From positions 186,001 through 250,000 of the forward strand of contig NZ_ACCB01000001.1 in NCBI RefSeq assembly GCF_000173735.1: 64,000 nucleotides of DNA, given 5' to 3'. The position numbers were made by a program, and so were the translations under genes. The DNA comes from Yersinia aldovae ATCC 35236 (GTDB lineage Bacteria > Pseudomonadota > Gammaproteobacteria > Enterobacterales > Enterobacteriaceae). Positions 39,944 to 50,449 of the stretch are shown here, piece by piece; position 1 is the stretch's first letter; every line of letters begins with the position of its first letter. The notes under the pieces were generated by a model. The model did no database searches and was not told the DNA's origin. It saw only the letters and a program-made list of their open reading frames with translations.

Positions 39944-40728
39944 TTACTCGGCAGGTTCAGTGACGGCAGGTGTGCTCGGCCGCAAGAACATATATAAACG
40001 GAATAGATACACCAGTAATAATGCAGAAACCAGATTGCTCAGGGCGCTTAACACCACGGTAGCAATGGTGGTGGGCAGAATGGTCAGGTGGCTGACTAAA
40101 TACAGCAGAATCAGTTTGGCGGCGATCCACAGCATCATGGCCGGTACAATCAAACGGACATTGGCAAAGGCCAATTTCATGCTCACTTTTATCGCGGCAA
40201 AAACACCTATTTTTCCGTGGTCACAATCACCGGTGACAGGGACAATGCGACGGCCAACACCACGCCCGGCACGATAAACATGGTCAACCCTAATTGAACC
40301 AGCAGGGTGCCGATAAACATCAGTAATAACAAGCGCGGTAAAATCGGTAAAGATAAACCGATGGCCTGCAATGCACTGATACGACGCCCGGTTGAAACCA
40401 TAGAAATCAGCGTTAACAGACCGCCGACTAATAAAACATTACCCACTAATGCAGAGAAGGTTGCCACGGCCGAGACTTTCAACAGCACCATCTGCTGTTC
40501 AGGTGTCATCTGCGACACAATCTCAGAGATGCTCATGTTGCTGCCCGACGATGTCAGATCATTTTCTGTGGTGCTTAAGGTACTCAGTTGTTCAGTATCA
40601 GGGATAAATGCCTGATTTAACATGACGGTAATGAACGCGGTCAGTAACGCCAGCAACAGGATTGCCGGCATCTGGTTACGCAAAAAGTTAAAACTGTCAC
40701 GGTATAAAGTGTTAGCCGTGATAGGCAT
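39944..40728 (-). pseudogene. yciC: UPF0259 membrane protein YciC, frameshifted
   Basis: Two frames together make one YciC. 40207-40728 gives the N-terminal 173 residues ([20 protein letters not shown] to SPVIVTTEK), and a second frame ending at 39944 gives the C-terminal part ([20 protein letters not shown] to the end). The coding strand has GGAAAAATAGG at the junction, with five A at 40210-40214. Six A would read through as [16 protein letters not shown], matching E. coli YciC, and give about 261 residues. The protein would have about six membrane segments; function unknown. It is a recent lesion or a sequencing error. Confidence 0.85.
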
Positions 40729-41136
40729 GAAAGCTCCTTGGGATCGAAAAAATAGCGCTTAGCCGAGGATTATACCTTGTTATGGCGCGCAGTGGGATGC
40801 TGTGATTGGTCTGTTATTGATTTCTTCCAATCTTAATATGTGGACGTTATCAATAGGTAACGGTGGTAAGCCGTAATGGGCACGATCGCAGTAGCATTAC
40901 CTTCTCCAGTTTCCCCTGAGCGTTTAAATTTATGACAAGGCAATAAGGAGTCGCACGTTTTGGCCGAAAATGGTTTTTATGATCCAGATCAATTTCAATA
41001 TTATTAAGGAATTAAATAACCTTACTTAAAATAGGTTTTATTTAAATTGTTACCAAAGATGTGATCCCGATTGGATCATGAATACGCATTTATAGGTATA
41101 TTCAGCTCGCAAATATACCTACAAATGGAATGGATA
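40729..41136. other. Regulatory region yciC-ompW
   Basis: About 400 bp between divergent genes. It holds an FNR-like box at 40979-40992 and AT-rich DNA next to it. No gene seen. Confidence 0.5.
40979..40992. promoter_or_regulatory. FNR-like box upstream of ompW
   Basis: ATGAT-CCAG-ATCAA matches 9 of 10 positions of TTGAT-N4-ATCAA. It lies about 145 bp before the ompW ATG. E. coli ompW is activated by FNR, which supports the call by analogy. Confidence 0.5.
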
Positions 41137-41772
41137 ATGAAAAAAATCACTTTAGCACTCTTAGCTGTCGCATCATTAGTACCGACTGCGGCAAGCGCGC
41201 ATGAAGCTGGCGATTATATTTTCCGGGCAGGGACGGCAACGGTCAGACCAAATGCAGGATCTGATGATGTACTGGGTTACGGCTCTTTTAAGGTCGATAA
41301 CAATACCCAGTTAGGCATGACCTTCAGCTATCTGATCACTGACAATATTGGTGTTGAACTGCTGGCTGCCACCCCGTTCCGCCATAAGATTGGTTTGGCT
41401 GCCACCGGTACTATTGCTGAAGTGAAGCAATTACCGCCGACATTAATGGCGCAATACTATTTCCGTGACAAACAAGACAAACTGCGCCCATACCTGGGGA
41501 TTGGTCTGAACTACACCACCTTCTTTGATGAGAAGTTCAACAGTACTGGCAGTGAAGCAGGCCTAACGGATTTGAGTGTGAAGGATTCATGGGGCATCGC
41601 CGGGCAGGCGGGTCTTGACTATATGGTCAGTGAGAACTGGATGGTGAATATGTCCGTCTGGTGGATGAATATTGAAAGTGACGTCAAATTCAAAGCCGGT
41701 GGCGTAGAACAAAGCATCAATACTCGTCTTGATCCTTGGGTGTTTATGTTCGGTGCGGGCTACCGCTTCTAA
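41137..41772 (+). CDS. ompW: Outer-membrane protein OmpW
   Basis: An eight-stranded beta-barrel with a hydrophobic channel, expressed in response to oxygen and stress in relatives. The 211-residue precursor has a signal peptide MKKITLALLAVASLVPTAAS cleaved after ASA (about residue 21). Features include GDYIFRAGTATVRPNAGSD, YYFRDKQDKLRPYLGIGLNY and the C-terminal outer-membrane signal FMFGAGYRF ending in Phe. I chose the ATG at 41137 because it begins the signal peptide; the frame is open to 41071. Confidence 0.95.
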   Translation: MKKITLALLAVASLVPTAASAHEAGDYIFRAGTATVRPNAGSDDVLGYGSFKVDNNTQLGMTFSYLITDNIGVELLAATPFRHKIGLAATGTIAEVKQLPPTLMAQYYFRDKQDKLRPYLGIGLNYTTFFDEKFNSTGSEAGLTDLSVKDSWGIAGQAGLDYMVSENWMVNMSVWWMNIESDVKFKAGGVEQSINTRLDPWVFMFGAGYRF

Positions 41773-41822
41773 TTACCCTTTGTTCTTGGCGTTGTAGGGG
41801 ACGTTCACTTATCTGTAGTAAA

Positions 41823-41843
41823 GGAGGCGCGAAGAGCGCCTCC
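41823..41843. terminator. Hairpin between convergent ompW and BON lipoprotein gene
   Basis: GGAGGCGC and GCGCCTCC form an 8-bp GC-rich stem with a 5-base loop. No strong T-run follows on either side, so termination efficiency is uncertain. Confidence 0.5.
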
Positions 41844-41853
41844 GCTCATGAGA

Positions 41854-42168
41854 TTATTTGATTTGCATCTGATTGCTGACAGATTTCACACCAGGGACAC
41901 CGCGGGTAATTTGCACTGCGCGGTTTGCATCCTGACTAGAGCTGACAAAGCCACTCAACTGAACGCGGCCTTTAAAGGTTTCAACGCTAATTTCAGTCGA
42001 TTTTAGATTCTTCTCACCCAACAGTGCTGATTTCACTTTGGTTGTCACCACAGTGTCATCAAGGTAACCCCCTGTTCCTTCTGACTTTGGCGTAGGTGCG
42101 CACGCTGACACCGCCATCGCCATAATGACTGCAATGCACAAGGCCGAAAGGGTCTTAAAAAGTTTCAT
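41854..42168 (-). CDS. BON-domain lipoprotein, OsmY-like
   Basis: The 104-residue precursor has a lipoprotein signal peptide ending MAVSAC with Cys23 as the lipidation site. A single BON domain follows (about residues 37-104): DDTVVTTKVKSALLGEKNLK, ISVETFKGRVQLSGFV and VKSVSNQMQIK. BON domains bind phospholipid membranes in OsmY and DolP relatives. Residue +2 after Cys is Ala, so outer-membrane sorting by Lol is expected. It lies between ompW and trpA; E. coli has other genes here. Confidence 0.88.
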   Translation of the reverse strand: MKLFKTLSALCIAVIMAMAVSACAPTPKSEGTGGYLDDTVVTTKVKSALLGEKNLKSTEISVETFKGRVQLSGFVSSSQDANRAVQITRGVPGVKSVSNQMQIK

Positions 42169-42388
42169 AAATTACTCTCCATGTTTACCGATGTTTTAAC
42201 AAGACGCTGTGGAACGATAATGCGTTGAAAGTGCTATTAACTCATACTTTTAGATAACCTACTGATCACTCATAGCATCTTAAATGTAAAGAAATGCTTA
42301 GTGTGTTACATAATTATTGGTTATGAATGGCTTTTATTCAAATTTACAGCAGAAGTGGGGCAGGGAAGGGACTTAAAAACATCAATAT

Positions 42389-42420
42389 AGCGCCTGTTTT
42401 GTGTCAGCAAATCAGGCGCT
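42389..42420 (-). terminator. Terminator of the trp operon
   Basis: On the minus strand AGCGCCTG and CAGGCGCT pair around a 16-base loop, 15 bp after the trpA stop; TATTGATGTTTTT follows. Confidence 0.65.
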
Positions 42421-42435
42421 GATGTTGTTAAAATA

Positions 42436-43242
42436 CTAGCTGCGGGTGGCTGCTTTCATTTCAGACACAAAACGGTTCAGTTGATCCAACATCACCATCG
42501 GCTGTGTGACATTATTCTCGATAATTTTTACAATTGCGGAGCCGGAAATCACGCCCGCAGCACCGGCGGCCAAGCTGGTTTTTACTTGTGCAGGCTCTGA
42601 AATACCGAAGCCTTGTAGTGCAGGCGCGGCATGATATTCACGCAATTTATCTACCAAATGGTTCAGCGGCAAATGACCGTGATTTTCAGCACCCGTTACC
42701 CCGGCCCGAGACAGCAGGTAGGTATAGCCACGGCCATGCGATGCAATCTCGCGCAGCAATTCATCGTCGGCATTGGGCGGGCAGATGAAGATGGGCGCTA
42801 CCCCGTGGCGCGTTGCGGCAGCGCGGAAGGGGGCGGATTCTTCAAACGGCACGTCAGCAATCAAGACAGAATCGACACCGACTTCCGCACAGCGTTGGTA
42901 AAAGTTATCAATCCCGTTGTGGAATACCAGATTTGCATACATCAACAGGCCAATCGGGATGGTCGGATGCTTTTTACGGATCTCCCCCAGCATTTCAAAA
43001 CAGATACCCGGCGTAACGCCCGCCGCAAAAGCCCGCAATGCCGCATTTTGAATGGTAGGGCCATCTGCTAATGGGTCAGAGAACGGAATTCCCAGCTCCA
43101 ATGCATCGGCTCCCGCCGCAATCAGTGTATCGATAATCTGCAATGATAGGGCTGGTGTCGGATCACCGAGTTGTACGAAAGGGACAAATGCACCTTCTTT
43201 TTTTGCCGCCAGTTGTTGGAATAATTGCTGATAACGCGACAT
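42436..43242 (-). CDS. trpA: Tryptophan synthase alpha subunit
   Basis: Cleaves indole-3-glycerol phosphate to indole and glyceraldehyde-3-phosphate; indole passes to TrpB through a tunnel. The 268-residue protein (E. coli 268) has catalytic Glu in [16 protein letters not shown] (near residue 49) and Asp in the same loop (near residue 60), and the phosphate loop [10 protein letters not shown]. It is the last gene of the operon. Its ATG overlaps the trpB stop by one base (TAATG). Confidence 0.97.
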   Translation of the reverse strand: MSRYQQLFQQLAAKKEGAFVPFVQLGDPTPALSLQIIDTLIAAGADALELGIPFSDPLADGPTIQNAALRAFAAGVTPGICFEMLGEIRKKHPTIPIGLLMYANLVFHNGIDNFYQRCAEVGVDSVLIADVPFEESAPFRAAATRHGVAPIFICPPNADDELLREIASHGRGYTYLLSRAGVTGAENHGHLPLNHLVDKLREYHAAPALQGFGISEPAQVKTSLAAGAAGVISGSAIVKIIENNVTQPMVMLDQLNRFVSEMKAATRS

Positions 43243-44432
43243 TAGATCTCTCCCCGTGCTTTCAGAATATCGTGAACGGTGAAGATATCTTTATCACCGC
43301 GCCCGGATAAGTTAACCACCAGTAATTGCTCTTTTTCCGGCGACGCTTTAATCATTTTCAGTGCATGAGCCAGCGCATGGGAGGATTCCAACGCAGGAAT
43401 AATGCCTTCATTGCATGACAATGCTTTAAAGGCGTCCAGTGCTTCGTCATCGGTTACTGACACATAATCGGCTCGCCCGATACTGTTCAGATAAGCGTGC
43501 TGTGGCCCCACTGACGGGAAATCCAACCCGGCGGAGATAGAGTAAGACTCTTCGATTTGCCCGTCGCGGGTTTGCATCATCGGTGATTTCATACCGAAAT
43601 AGATGCCCACTTTACCGTGTTTGAGTGGCGCACCATGTTGACCGGTTTCGATACCCAACCCCGCCGGTTCAACCCCAATCAGGCCAACACCCGGTTCATC
43701 AATAAAATCGGCGAACATGCCAATCGCGTTAGAACCTCCCCCAACACATGCCAGCACCGCATCGGGCAGGCGGCCTTCTCGGGCGAGGATCTGTGCTTTG
43801 GTTTCTTCACCAATCATGCGCTGGAATTCACGCACAATCGTCGGGTAAGGGTGTGGGCCAGCGGCAGTGCCCAGCATATAGTGGGCGGTTTCATAGCTGC
43901 CTGACCAGTCACGCAGCGCTTCATTACAGGCATCTTTCAGGGTGGATGAACCACTGTGTACCGGGATCACTTCCGCCCCCATTAAACGCATCCGAAAGAC
44001 GTTCGGGGATTGGCGCTCAATATCTTTGGCACCCATATAAATGCGACATTTTAAACCCAACAGAGCACAAGCCAGAGCTGATGCCACGCCGTGTTGTCCG
44101 GCCCCGGTTTCAGCAATGATTTCGGTCTTACCCATACGTTTGGCTAATAAAGCCTGCCCCAAAACCTGATTGGTTTTGTGCGCGCCACCGTGCAGCAGAT
44201 CTTCACGTTTCAGGTATAACTTGGTCTTGGTTCCTTTAGTCAAATTCTGGCATAAGGTTAGCGCGGTCGGGCGTCCGGCATAGTTTTTCAACAAATCTTG
44301 AAATGTGGCTTGAAACTCTGGGTCCAGTTGCGCACTGACAAAAGCCTCTTCCAGTTGCTTTAATGCTGGCATCAAAATCTGCGGCACATACATGCCACCG
44401 AACTCGCCAAAATAAGGATTAAGTGTGGTCAT
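43242..44432 (-). CDS. trpB: Tryptophan synthase beta subunit
   Basis: The PLP enzyme that joins indole and serine into tryptophan. The 396-residue protein has the PLP lysine in [15 protein letters not shown] (near residue 87) and the phosphate-binding loop [15 protein letters not shown] near residue 233. E. coli TrpB has 397 residues. It follows trpC after about 60 bp, and trpA overlaps its stop by one base, which suits their tight complex. Confidence 0.97.
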   Translation of the reverse strand: MTTLNPYFGEFGGMYVPQILMPALKQLEEAFVSAQLDPEFQATFQDLLKNYAGRPTALTLCQNLTKGTKTKLYLKREDLLHGGAHKTNQVLGQALLAKRMGKTEIIAETGAGQHGVASALACALLGLKCRIYMGAKDIERQSPNVFRMRLMGAEVIPVHSGSSTLKDACNEALRDWSGSYETAHYMLGTAAGPHPYPTIVREFQRMIGEETKAQILAREGRLPDAVLACVGGGSNAIGMFADFIDEPGVGLIGVEPAGLGIETGQHGAPLKHGKVGIYFGMKSPMMQTRDGQIEESYSISAGLDFPSVGPQHAYLNSIGRADYVSVTDDEALDAFKALSCNEGIIPALESSHALAHALKMIKASPEKEQLLVVNLSGRGDKDIFTVHDILKARGEI

Positions 44433-44494
44433 TTTTCTGTCCTATGGATTTACCAAAGTGTATTCGTAAATTAAATTAGCATTAAAATCAACGA

Positions 44495-45871
44495 TCAATA
44501 CGCGCGTAATGTCTGGAACACCGCCGCGATCAGTTGCGGATCTTTGATGCCCGGTGCGCTTTCTACACCGGAGTTGAAATCAAGACCGGCGCAGCCCAGT
44601 TGAGCGGCGGCACAACAGTTATCGGCAGCTAACCCACCGGCCAGCAGCACATTATCCAGCGGTTGACCGGCCAGCAGTGACCAGTCAAAACGTTGCCCCG
44701 TGCCCCCGTTGCCACTGTCCAAAATATAGCGTTCAACATGCTGCAAATCGCGCTGCGGTACGGAGTCGTCAACTCGCAGCGCCTTCCAAATTTGGCAAGT
44801 CGCGGGCAGTATGGCACGCAACTGATTGATATAACTCTGATCCTCTTGCCCATGGAGCTGTATTGCCGCCAGCGACAGGCGCTGTGCGGTTTGTTGCACC
44901 GTTTCAATTTTGGCATCGCGGAACACGCCAACATACTTCAACGGCGCACCGCTAATGACGCTACGTGCCTTGGCAATATCGACATAGCGCGGTGAACTGC
45001 CGACAAAAATCAATCCGCCGAATATTGCACCTGCGTTATATGCCGCTGCTGCATCCTGAGCACGCGTCAGTCCGCAGACTTTATTTTCACCGAGCAATAC
45101 GCGGCGCACGGCGGCGTTTAGGTCGGGTTCAGACATCAAGGCACTGCCAATCAAAAATCCGTTGGCGAAGTGGCTCAGTTTACGCACCTGCTGGTAATGA
45201 GTGATACCGGACTCGCTGATCACCGTCACGCCTTTTGGCAGACGAGGAGCCAGCTCGCGAGTGCGGTTCAGATCGATAGAGAGATCACGCAGGTCACGGT
45301 TATTGATGCCAACCACCTTGGCCCCCAACGCAATGGCGCGATCCAGCTCTTCGCTGTTACTGGCCTCGGTTAGCACCCCCATATTCAGGCTATGCGCCAC
45401 CGCAGCGAGCTGGTGGTAGGTGTCATCGTCCAGCACCGATAGCATCAGCAAAATGGCATCCGCCTGATAAAAACGGGCCAGATGAATTTGATAGGCATCA
45501 ATAATAAAATCTTTGCATAATACCGGCTGCGTCACGACGGCACTAACCTGCGGCAAGAAATCGAAGCTGCCCTGGAAATATTTCTCGTCAGTTAACACGG
45601 AGATAGCCGAAGCGTAGTGCTGATATACCGCGGCTATCTCTGCCGGGTTAAAGTTCTCGCGTATTACGCCTTTAGACGGCGATGCCTTTTTGCATTCCAG
45701 AATAAAAGCGGTCTTACTGCCTTGCAGTGCGTGGTAAAAATCACGCTGACTCAGGGTGATATCGTTTTGAACACTGGCCAGAGGCTGCTGTAATTTGCGC
45801 GCGGCAACCCAGATTTCCTTATCGCGTACGATGTCGTGGAGCACGGTTTTGTTAATACGGCTTTCCTGCAT
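44495..45871 (-). CDS. trpC: Bifunctional indole-3-glycerol phosphate synthase / phosphoribosylanthranilate isomerase
   Basis: A 458-residue fusion (E. coli 453). The N-terminal IGPS domain (about residues 1-257) has AFILECKKASPSKGVIRENF with catalytic Lys and Glu, and VVGINNRDLRDLSIDL. The C-terminal PRAI domain has KVCGLTRAQDAAAAYNAGAI and the end GLDFNSGVESAPGIKDP. The fusion of trpC and trpF activities is typical of enteric bacteria. It starts 3 bp after the trpD stop. Confidence 0.97.
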   Translation of the reverse strand: MQESRINKTVLHDIVRDKEIWVAARKLQQPLASVQNDITLSQRDFYHALQGSKTAFILECKKASPSKGVIRENFNPAEIAAVYQHYASAISVLTDEKYFQGSFDFLPQVSAVVTQPVLCKDFIIDAYQIHLARFYQADAILLMLSVLDDDTYHQLAAVAHSLNMGVLTEASNSEELDRAIALGAKVVGINNRDLRDLSIDLNRTRELAPRLPKGVTVISESGITHYQQVRKLSHFANGFLIGSALMSEPDLNAAVRRVLLGENKVCGLTRAQDAAAAYNAGAIFGGLIFVGSSPRYVDIAKARSVISGAPLKYVGVFRDAKIETVQQTAQRLSLAAIQLHGQEDQSYINQLRAILPATCQIWKALRVDDSVPQRDLQHVERYILDSGNGGTGQRFDWSLLAGQPLDNVLLAGGLAADNCCAAAQLGCAGLDFNSGVESAPGIKDPQLIAAVFQTLRAY

Positions 45872-45874
45872 GAC

Positions 45875-46873
45875 TTATCCCCTTGCTGCCAAAGCGGTAA
45901 CACGTTCGAACGGCTGGCCGCTATGTATCATTTCCAAAGCCTGCTGCGCGTTGTGGCGCAGGTTTTCTTGCCCGTGTAATTTCAGTAATAGCGCGACGTT
46001 TGCCGCCACCGCAGCGGCATGTGCTGGCTCACCTTTACCTTGTAACAAGCGGGCTAAAATGTCACGATTTTCTTCTGGCGCGCCACCTTGCAGAGTGCCT
46101 AGCGGGTGGCTGTTCAAGCCGAAATCTGCCGGTGTCAGTTGATAGCTTTCAATATCGCCATTATTCAGTTCAGCCACATAGGTCGGTGCGTGGATAGCAA
46201 CCTCATCCATTCCGCCGCCGTGAACCACCGCCGCGCGTTGATAACCCAGCGTTTTCAGCGTTTGTGCAATCGGCAATACCAGTTCGGGGCTATAAACGCC
46301 AATCAGCGCCAAAGGTGGGCGTGCCGGGTTAATTAACGGTCCCAGCACATTAAACAACGTGCGGGTTTTCAGTTGTTGACGCACTTGCATTGCATGGCGA
46401 AAACCGGGGTGATACTGCGGCGCAAACAGGAAGCACACCCCTAACTCATCCAATGCTAATCGAGACTGCTCGGCACTCATATCAAGGCGGATACCGAATG
46501 CCGCCAGCAGATCTGATGAACCGGAACGGCTGGACACACTGCGGTTGCCGTGTTTAGCCACTTTTACCCCACAACTGGCTGCCACAAAGGCGCTGGCAGT
46601 GGAGATATTAATGCTGTTTGTGCCGTCACCGCCAGTACCGACAATATCGGCGAAGCGATAGTCAGGGCGTGGGAAAGGTTGCGCATCTGCCAGCAATGCC
46701 TGCGCTGCACCGGCTATCTCAGCCGGTGTTTCACCACGGACTTTCATGCTGATCAGTACCGCCGCCAGTTGGCTGGGTTCCAGCTCACCACGCACGATAG
46801 CTGCAAACAGGTGCTGGCTTTCAGCCTGGGTTAAGGATTCAGCCCGGAACAGTTTTTCTAATAACGAGTGCAT
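45875..46873 (-). CDS. trpD: Anthranilate phosphoribosyltransferase
   Basis: Transfers phosphoribose from PRPP to anthranilate. The 332-residue protein has the PRPP motif [20 protein letters not shown] and the conserved [17 protein letters not shown]. It is a free-standing enzyme here; in E. coli it is fused behind the TrpG domain. I chose the ATG at 46873 ([20 protein letters not shown]) because AAGGAA lies eight bases upstream; the frame is open into trpG to 47005, which would be an out-of-place extension. trpG ends 14 bp upstream. Confidence 0.95.
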   Translation of the reverse strand: MHSLLEKLFRAESLTQAESQHLFAAIVRGELEPSQLAAVLISMKVRGETPAEIAGAAQALLADAQPFPRPDYRFADIVGTGGDGTNSINISTASAFVAASCGVKVAKHGNRSVSSRSGSSDLLAAFGIRLDMSAEQSRLALDELGVCFLFAPQYHPGFRHAMQVRQQLKTRTLFNVLGPLINPARPPLALIGVYSPELVLPIAQTLKTLGYQRAAVVHGGGMDEVAIHAPTYVAELNNGDIESYQLTPADFGLNSHPLGTLQGGAPEENRDILARLLQGKGEPAHAAAVAANVALLLKLHGQENLRHNAQQALEMIHSGQPFERVTALAARG

Positions 46874-46887
46874 CTGGTATTCCTTAT

Positions 46888-47496
46888 TTACGACCGACCC
46901 ATAGAATGTGGCGTGGCAGGGCATAGCGCCCAGGCCAGTGTTTGCTCCAGTAAACGGGCACCGTGGGCCGTTAAAATCGATTCCGGGTGGAATTGGTAAC
47001 CGCAAACCCGGTGGTCATCATGGCGAACCGCCATCACCATCTCGCCAAAACGGGCGTTAACGGTTAATTCTGTTGGGATATTGCTGCCGACCAATGAGTG
47101 ATAGCGGGCAACCGGTAATGGATTGGGCATGCCGGCAAACATCCCCAGCCCGTCATGTTCAATGGCCGAAGCCTTGCCATGCAGGATTTCACCTGCCTGA
47201 CCGACATGGCCGCCATAAGCCTCCACAATTGCCTGATGACCGAGGCAAATACCAATGATAGGTAGCTGACCGCGCAGGCGTTGCAGCAATTCAGGCATAC
47301 ACCCTGCCTGCGCCGGTGTGCCGGGGCCGGGGGAGAGCATCAGTACCGGTTTTTCAAGCTGCCCCAAGCGTTCGATGAGGGTATCGGCCGCAATCTGGTT
47401 GCGGTAAATCACCACCCGATGGCCACTGGATCGCAGTTGGTCTACCAGGTTGTAAGTAAAGGAATCAACGTTATCGAGTAACAGGATATCGGCCAT
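46888..47496 (-). CDS. trpG: Anthranilate synthase glutamine amidotransferase subunit
   Basis: Provides ammonia from glutamine to TrpE. The 202-residue class I amidotransferase has the nucleophile Cys in [17 protein letters not shown] (near residue 84) and His-Glu in [12 protein letters not shown] (near 170). It stands alone, as in Serratia and Yersinia, not fused to trpD. The ATG overlaps the trpE stop by one base (TGATG). Confidence 0.96.
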   Translation of the reverse strand: MADILLLDNVDSFTYNLVDQLRSSGHRVVIYRNQIAADTLIERLGQLEKPVLMLSPGPGTPAQAGCMPELLQRLRGQLPIIGICLGHQAIVEAYGGHVGQAGEILHGKASAIEHDGLGMFAGMPNPLPVARYHSLVGSNIPTELTVNARFGEMVMAVRHDDHRVCGYQFHPESILTAHGARLLEQTLAWALCPATPHSMGRS

Positions 47497-49061
47497 CAGA
47501 AGATCTCCCTGGCGTGGTGTGCGGTGGCAATCGCGCGTAGTACGGCACGGGCTTTATTGCGGGTTTCGTCGGCTTCCGCCTGTGGAATTGAATCGAGAAC
47601 CACGCCGGCACCCGCTTGTACTGTGGCTATCCCGTCTTCGACATAAGCCGAGCGGATAACAATGCAGGTATCCAAGTCACCGTGAGCGGTGAAGTAACCC
47701 ACCGCTCCTCCGTAGCTGCCACGACGTGTACCTTCGCTGCCCGCAATCAGTTGCATGGCGCGAACTTTGGGCGCACCGCTTAATGTGCCCATATTCATGC
47801 AAGCCTGATAAGCGTGTAGCACGTCCAGATCGAGTCTCAACGTGCCAATGACGCGGGAAACCAGATGCATGACAAAGGAGTAGCGATCAACTTTTGTTAA
47901 ATCAGCCACATAGCGGCTACCTGGTTCGCAGATACGGGCCAGATCATTACGTGCTAAATCCACTAACATCAAATGTTCCGCCAGCTCTTTATGGTCGGTG
48001 CGCATCTCCAGTTCGATACGGCTGTCTAAATCGCGGTCCAACTCACCATTAGCACGGCGGCCACGTGGACGAGTACCCGCGATGGGGTAGATTTCAATCT
48101 GGCGATTGCTGGCATCATATTTCAGCGCACTTTCAGGTGACGCCCCGAACAGCGAAAATTCATTGTCCTGCATAAAGAACATATAGGGGCTAGGGTTGCT
48201 GTCTTTTAGGGTCTGGTAAGCCGCCAGTGGTGATGGGCAAGGCAGTGAGAAACGGCGGGAAGGCACCACCTGAAAGATCTCGCCTGCACGGATTGCCAAC
48301 TGTAATTGACTGACAACCTGGCCGTATTCTTCATCCGATTGGTTACACTGTAACGTCATTTCAGGAACGGATGTTGCCGGTATGGGTTGTGGGGGTTGTT
48401 GCAGTTGGTGAGCAAGCTGCGCCAGTCGTGCGCTCAGGCGTTGATGCTCATGTTCATCCGGAGTAAACAGGCTGGCTTGCAAGCGGGTATCGCGATGTTG
48501 ATGATCCAGCACCAGCAAGGTTTCGGCTAAATAGAAGCAGAAGTCCGGGCAACGTTGGTCTTGGCGCAGTGGCGGTAAATTCTCGAAACCGGCGACCAGA
48601 TCGTAAGCGAACAAACCACCAACAAACATCGCTTCCCGCTCGGCAACTGGAGCATCAACCAGCGTCAGGAGTAAACGCAGCGCATCAAAAACCGAGAGAG
48701 CCTGTAAACGGGCATCTTCATCTTGTACCTCATTGATCACCGGGAAGATTAACTCGCGGCTATTTGGCCGCACCTGAATCTTAACATCGGCTGGCAAGGC
48801 GGTATCTAACAGTGGCAATAACGATGCGCCGTTACGGGTCAGGGCTTCGACCGTGACTTGCTGCCCCAGCGCGGTGATACGCAGGGCGCTATCAATGATA
48901 AGCAGGCTTTTCAAATTCTCTTTACTGGTCACTTCGGCAGATTCGAGTAACAGCGTTGCCGGTCGCGCCCCACATAATTGATGAAACAATGCTGTCGGAT
49001 CATTGCGGTAACAAGCTGTGGCTGTCAGTAACTGCAAACTAGGGCGCGATGTTGGCATCAT
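47496..49061 (-). CDS. trpE: Anthranilate synthase component I
   Basis: Converts chorismate to anthranilate; first and feedback-inhibited step. The 521-residue protein (E. coli 520) has the regulatory [17 protein letters not shown] region near residue 40, whose Ser takes part in tryptophan inhibition in E. coli. The catalytic C-terminal chorismate-binding domain has [34 protein letters not shown]-type (here [16 protein letters not shown]), and [20 protein letters not shown]. It is first in trpEGDCBA, behind the leader at 49177-49239. Confidence 0.97.
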   Translation of the reverse strand: MMPTSRPSLQLLTATACYRNDPTALFHQLCGARPATLLLESAEVTSKENLKSLLIIDSALRITALGQQVTVEALTRNGASLLPLLDTALPADVKIQVRPNSRELIFPVINEVQDEDARLQALSVFDALRLLLTLVDAPVAEREAMFVGGLFAYDLVAGFENLPPLRQDQRCPDFCFYLAETLLVLDHQHRDTRLQASLFTPDEHEHQRLSARLAQLAHQLQQPPQPIPATSVPEMTLQCNQSDEEYGQVVSQLQLAIRAGEIFQVVPSRRFSLPCPSPLAAYQTLKDSNPSPYMFFMQDNEFSLFGASPESALKYDASNRQIEIYPIAGTRPRGRRANGELDRDLDSRIELEMRTDHKELAEHLMLVDLARNDLARICEPGSRYVADLTKVDRYSFVMHLVSRVIGTLRLDLDVLHAYQACMNMGTLSGAPKVRAMQLIAGSEGTRRGSYGGAVGYFTAHGDLDTCIVIRSAYVEDGIATVQAGAGVVLDSIPQAEADETRNKARAVLRAIATAHHAREIF

Positions 49062-49114
49062 GTAGTCATCCTGAAAAATTGATCTGAAAAAAGGTTACGC
49101 TGAAAATCTGTCCA

Positions 49115-49139
49115 TAAAAAAGCCCGCTATTCGCGGGCT
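49115..49139 (-). terminator. trp attenuator
   Basis: On the minus strand AGCCCGC and GCGGGCT pair around a 5-base loop, followed by TTTTTT. It lies between the leader peptide and trpE, the place and shape of the trp attenuator. Confidence 0.92.
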
Positions 49140-49176
49140 GAAGCAATCTGCACTGTCTGATGACTGATATGCGTGA

Positions 49177-49239
49177 TTACATCGCCCAAAAGAGGGGGAT
49201 GTGCCACCAACGCAGTAAGGAAATCAGGGAAGTTTTCAT
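49177..49239 (-). CDS. trpL: trp operon leader peptide
   Basis: A 20-residue frame starting ATG at 49239 and beginning MKTSLISLLRWWHIP, ending TAA at 49177-49179. It has tandem Trp codons at positions 11-12 and a third Trp at 18. Ribosome stalling at these codons when charged tRNA-Trp is low would favour the antiterminator. E. coli TrpL has 14 residues and two Trp codons, so this leader is longer. Confidence 0.9.
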   Translation of the reverse strand: MKTSLISLLRWWHIPLFWAM

Positions 49240-49316
49240 TATCAGTCACTATTCTCTATGATTGCATTTGGCCTATTGGTGCAGCCGTGTGTCTTGGCAT
49301 CACCGCGATGTCTTGT

Positions 49317-49350
49317 GTACTAGTAAACTAGTTCATGAGGTGAGTGTCAA
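49317..49350 (-). promoter_or_regulatory. trp promoter and TrpR operator
   Basis: On the minus strand TTGACA (-35, 49345-49350), a 17-bp spacer and TTTACT (-10, 49322-49327). The operator GAACTAGTTTACTAGTAC (49317-49334) overlaps the -10 and closely matches the E. coli operator GAACTAGTTAACTAGTAC. TrpR with bound tryptophan should block polymerase here. Confidence 0.92.
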
Positions 49351-49507
49351 CAGTTGATTAATTGTTTTTAATATCACTTGTTTTGATACGTGGGTGTGAT
49401 GAGGAAGTTTGATTAACGTCACTGGGGGATAAACGGGTATGATAGTCAGCTACGTTTTTCTGAATTTTTGTTTTGGTTAATCCATTTTGATAGATAAGCC
49501 AGTCGTG

Positions 49508-50449
49508 ATGAGTAATACCACTGTACCTGATAAAGCAGATGTCGTTGATAGCTCGTTCCCTTCTACTGCTTTTACGATTTATGATTTGCATAGCCACACT
49601 ACGGCATCCGATGGTTCCTTAGCGCCCTCCGCGCTGGTGCTGCGGGCAGCCTCGATGCGTGTTGGGGTGCTAGCGATTACCGATCATGACACCACTGCGG
49701 GCCTGGCCGAGGCTGCCGCCACGATTGAGCAGCACCAATTACCGTTGCAACTTATCTCGGGTGTGGAAATTTCCACATTATGGGAAAACCACGAAATCCA
49801 TATTGTGGGGCTGGGTATTGATGTTCACCATGCCAGCATCGTCAAATTGCTGCGTGAACAGTCAAACCACCGCTATATAAGAGCGCAAGAGATAGGCGCT
49901 CGTTTGGCAAAAGCACGAATTCCTGATGCCTGGGAGGGCGCGAATCGCTTGGCTGAAGGCGGTCAGGTTACTCGCGGCCATTTTGCTCGTTATTTGGTGG
50001 AATTAGGGTTAGCCGGCAATGTTGGGCAGGTTTTTAAAAAGTATTTAGCTAAAGGCAAGACCGGTTATGTCCCCGCGCAGTGGTGTACAATAGAACAAGC
50101 CATTGATGCCATTCAGCAATCTGGTGGTCAAGCGGTGCTGGCACACCCTGCGCGCTATGATTTAACCGCCAAATGGCTAAAACGGTTATTAGCGCATTTT
50201 GCTGAACAAGGCGGCGACGCAATGGAAGTCGCACAATGCCAGCAAGCGCCCCATGAACGGGCGCAACTTGCGCAGTACGCACGCGATTATAAGTTACTTG
50301 CATCCCAGGGATCTGATTTCCATCAACCGTGTTCCTGGATTGAATTGGGCCGCAAATTGTGGCTGCCCGCAGGGGTGGAACCGGTATGGCGAGATTGGCC
50401 TACAGTGCCTGCCAATACCGATCACACGTTGAATGATGAGGTAGAATAA
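49508..50449 (+). CDS. rnm: PHP-domain 5'-3' exoribonuclease AM
   Basis: The 313-residue protein has PHP metal-binding motifs: YDLHSHTTASDG, ITDHDT, SGVEIS, EIHIVGLG, VLAHPARY and SQGSDFH. E. coli YciV (formerly TrpH, now Rnm) matures 5' ends of rRNAs and degrades short RNAs from the 5' end. I chose the ATG at 49508 (MSNTTVPD); an in-frame TTG at 49487 would add seven residues. E. coli protein has 293 residues; the extra part is the N-terminal linker. It is divergent from the trp operon and overlaps yciO by one base. Confidence 0.92.
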   Translation: MSNTTVPDKADVVDSSFPSTAFTIYDLHSHTTASDGSLAPSALVLRAASMRVGVLAITDHDTTAGLAEAAATIEQHQLPLQLISGVEISTLWENHEIHIVGLGIDVHHASIVKLLREQSNHRYIRAQEIGARLAKARIPDAWEGANRLAEGGQVTRGHFARYLVELGLAGNVGQVFKKYLAKGKTGYVPAQWCTIEQAIDAIQQSGGQAVLAHPARYDLTAKWLKRLLAHFAEQGGDAMEVAQCQQAPHERAQLAQYARDYKLLASQGSDFHQPCSWIELGRKLWLPAGVEPVWRDWPTVPANTDHTLNDEVE

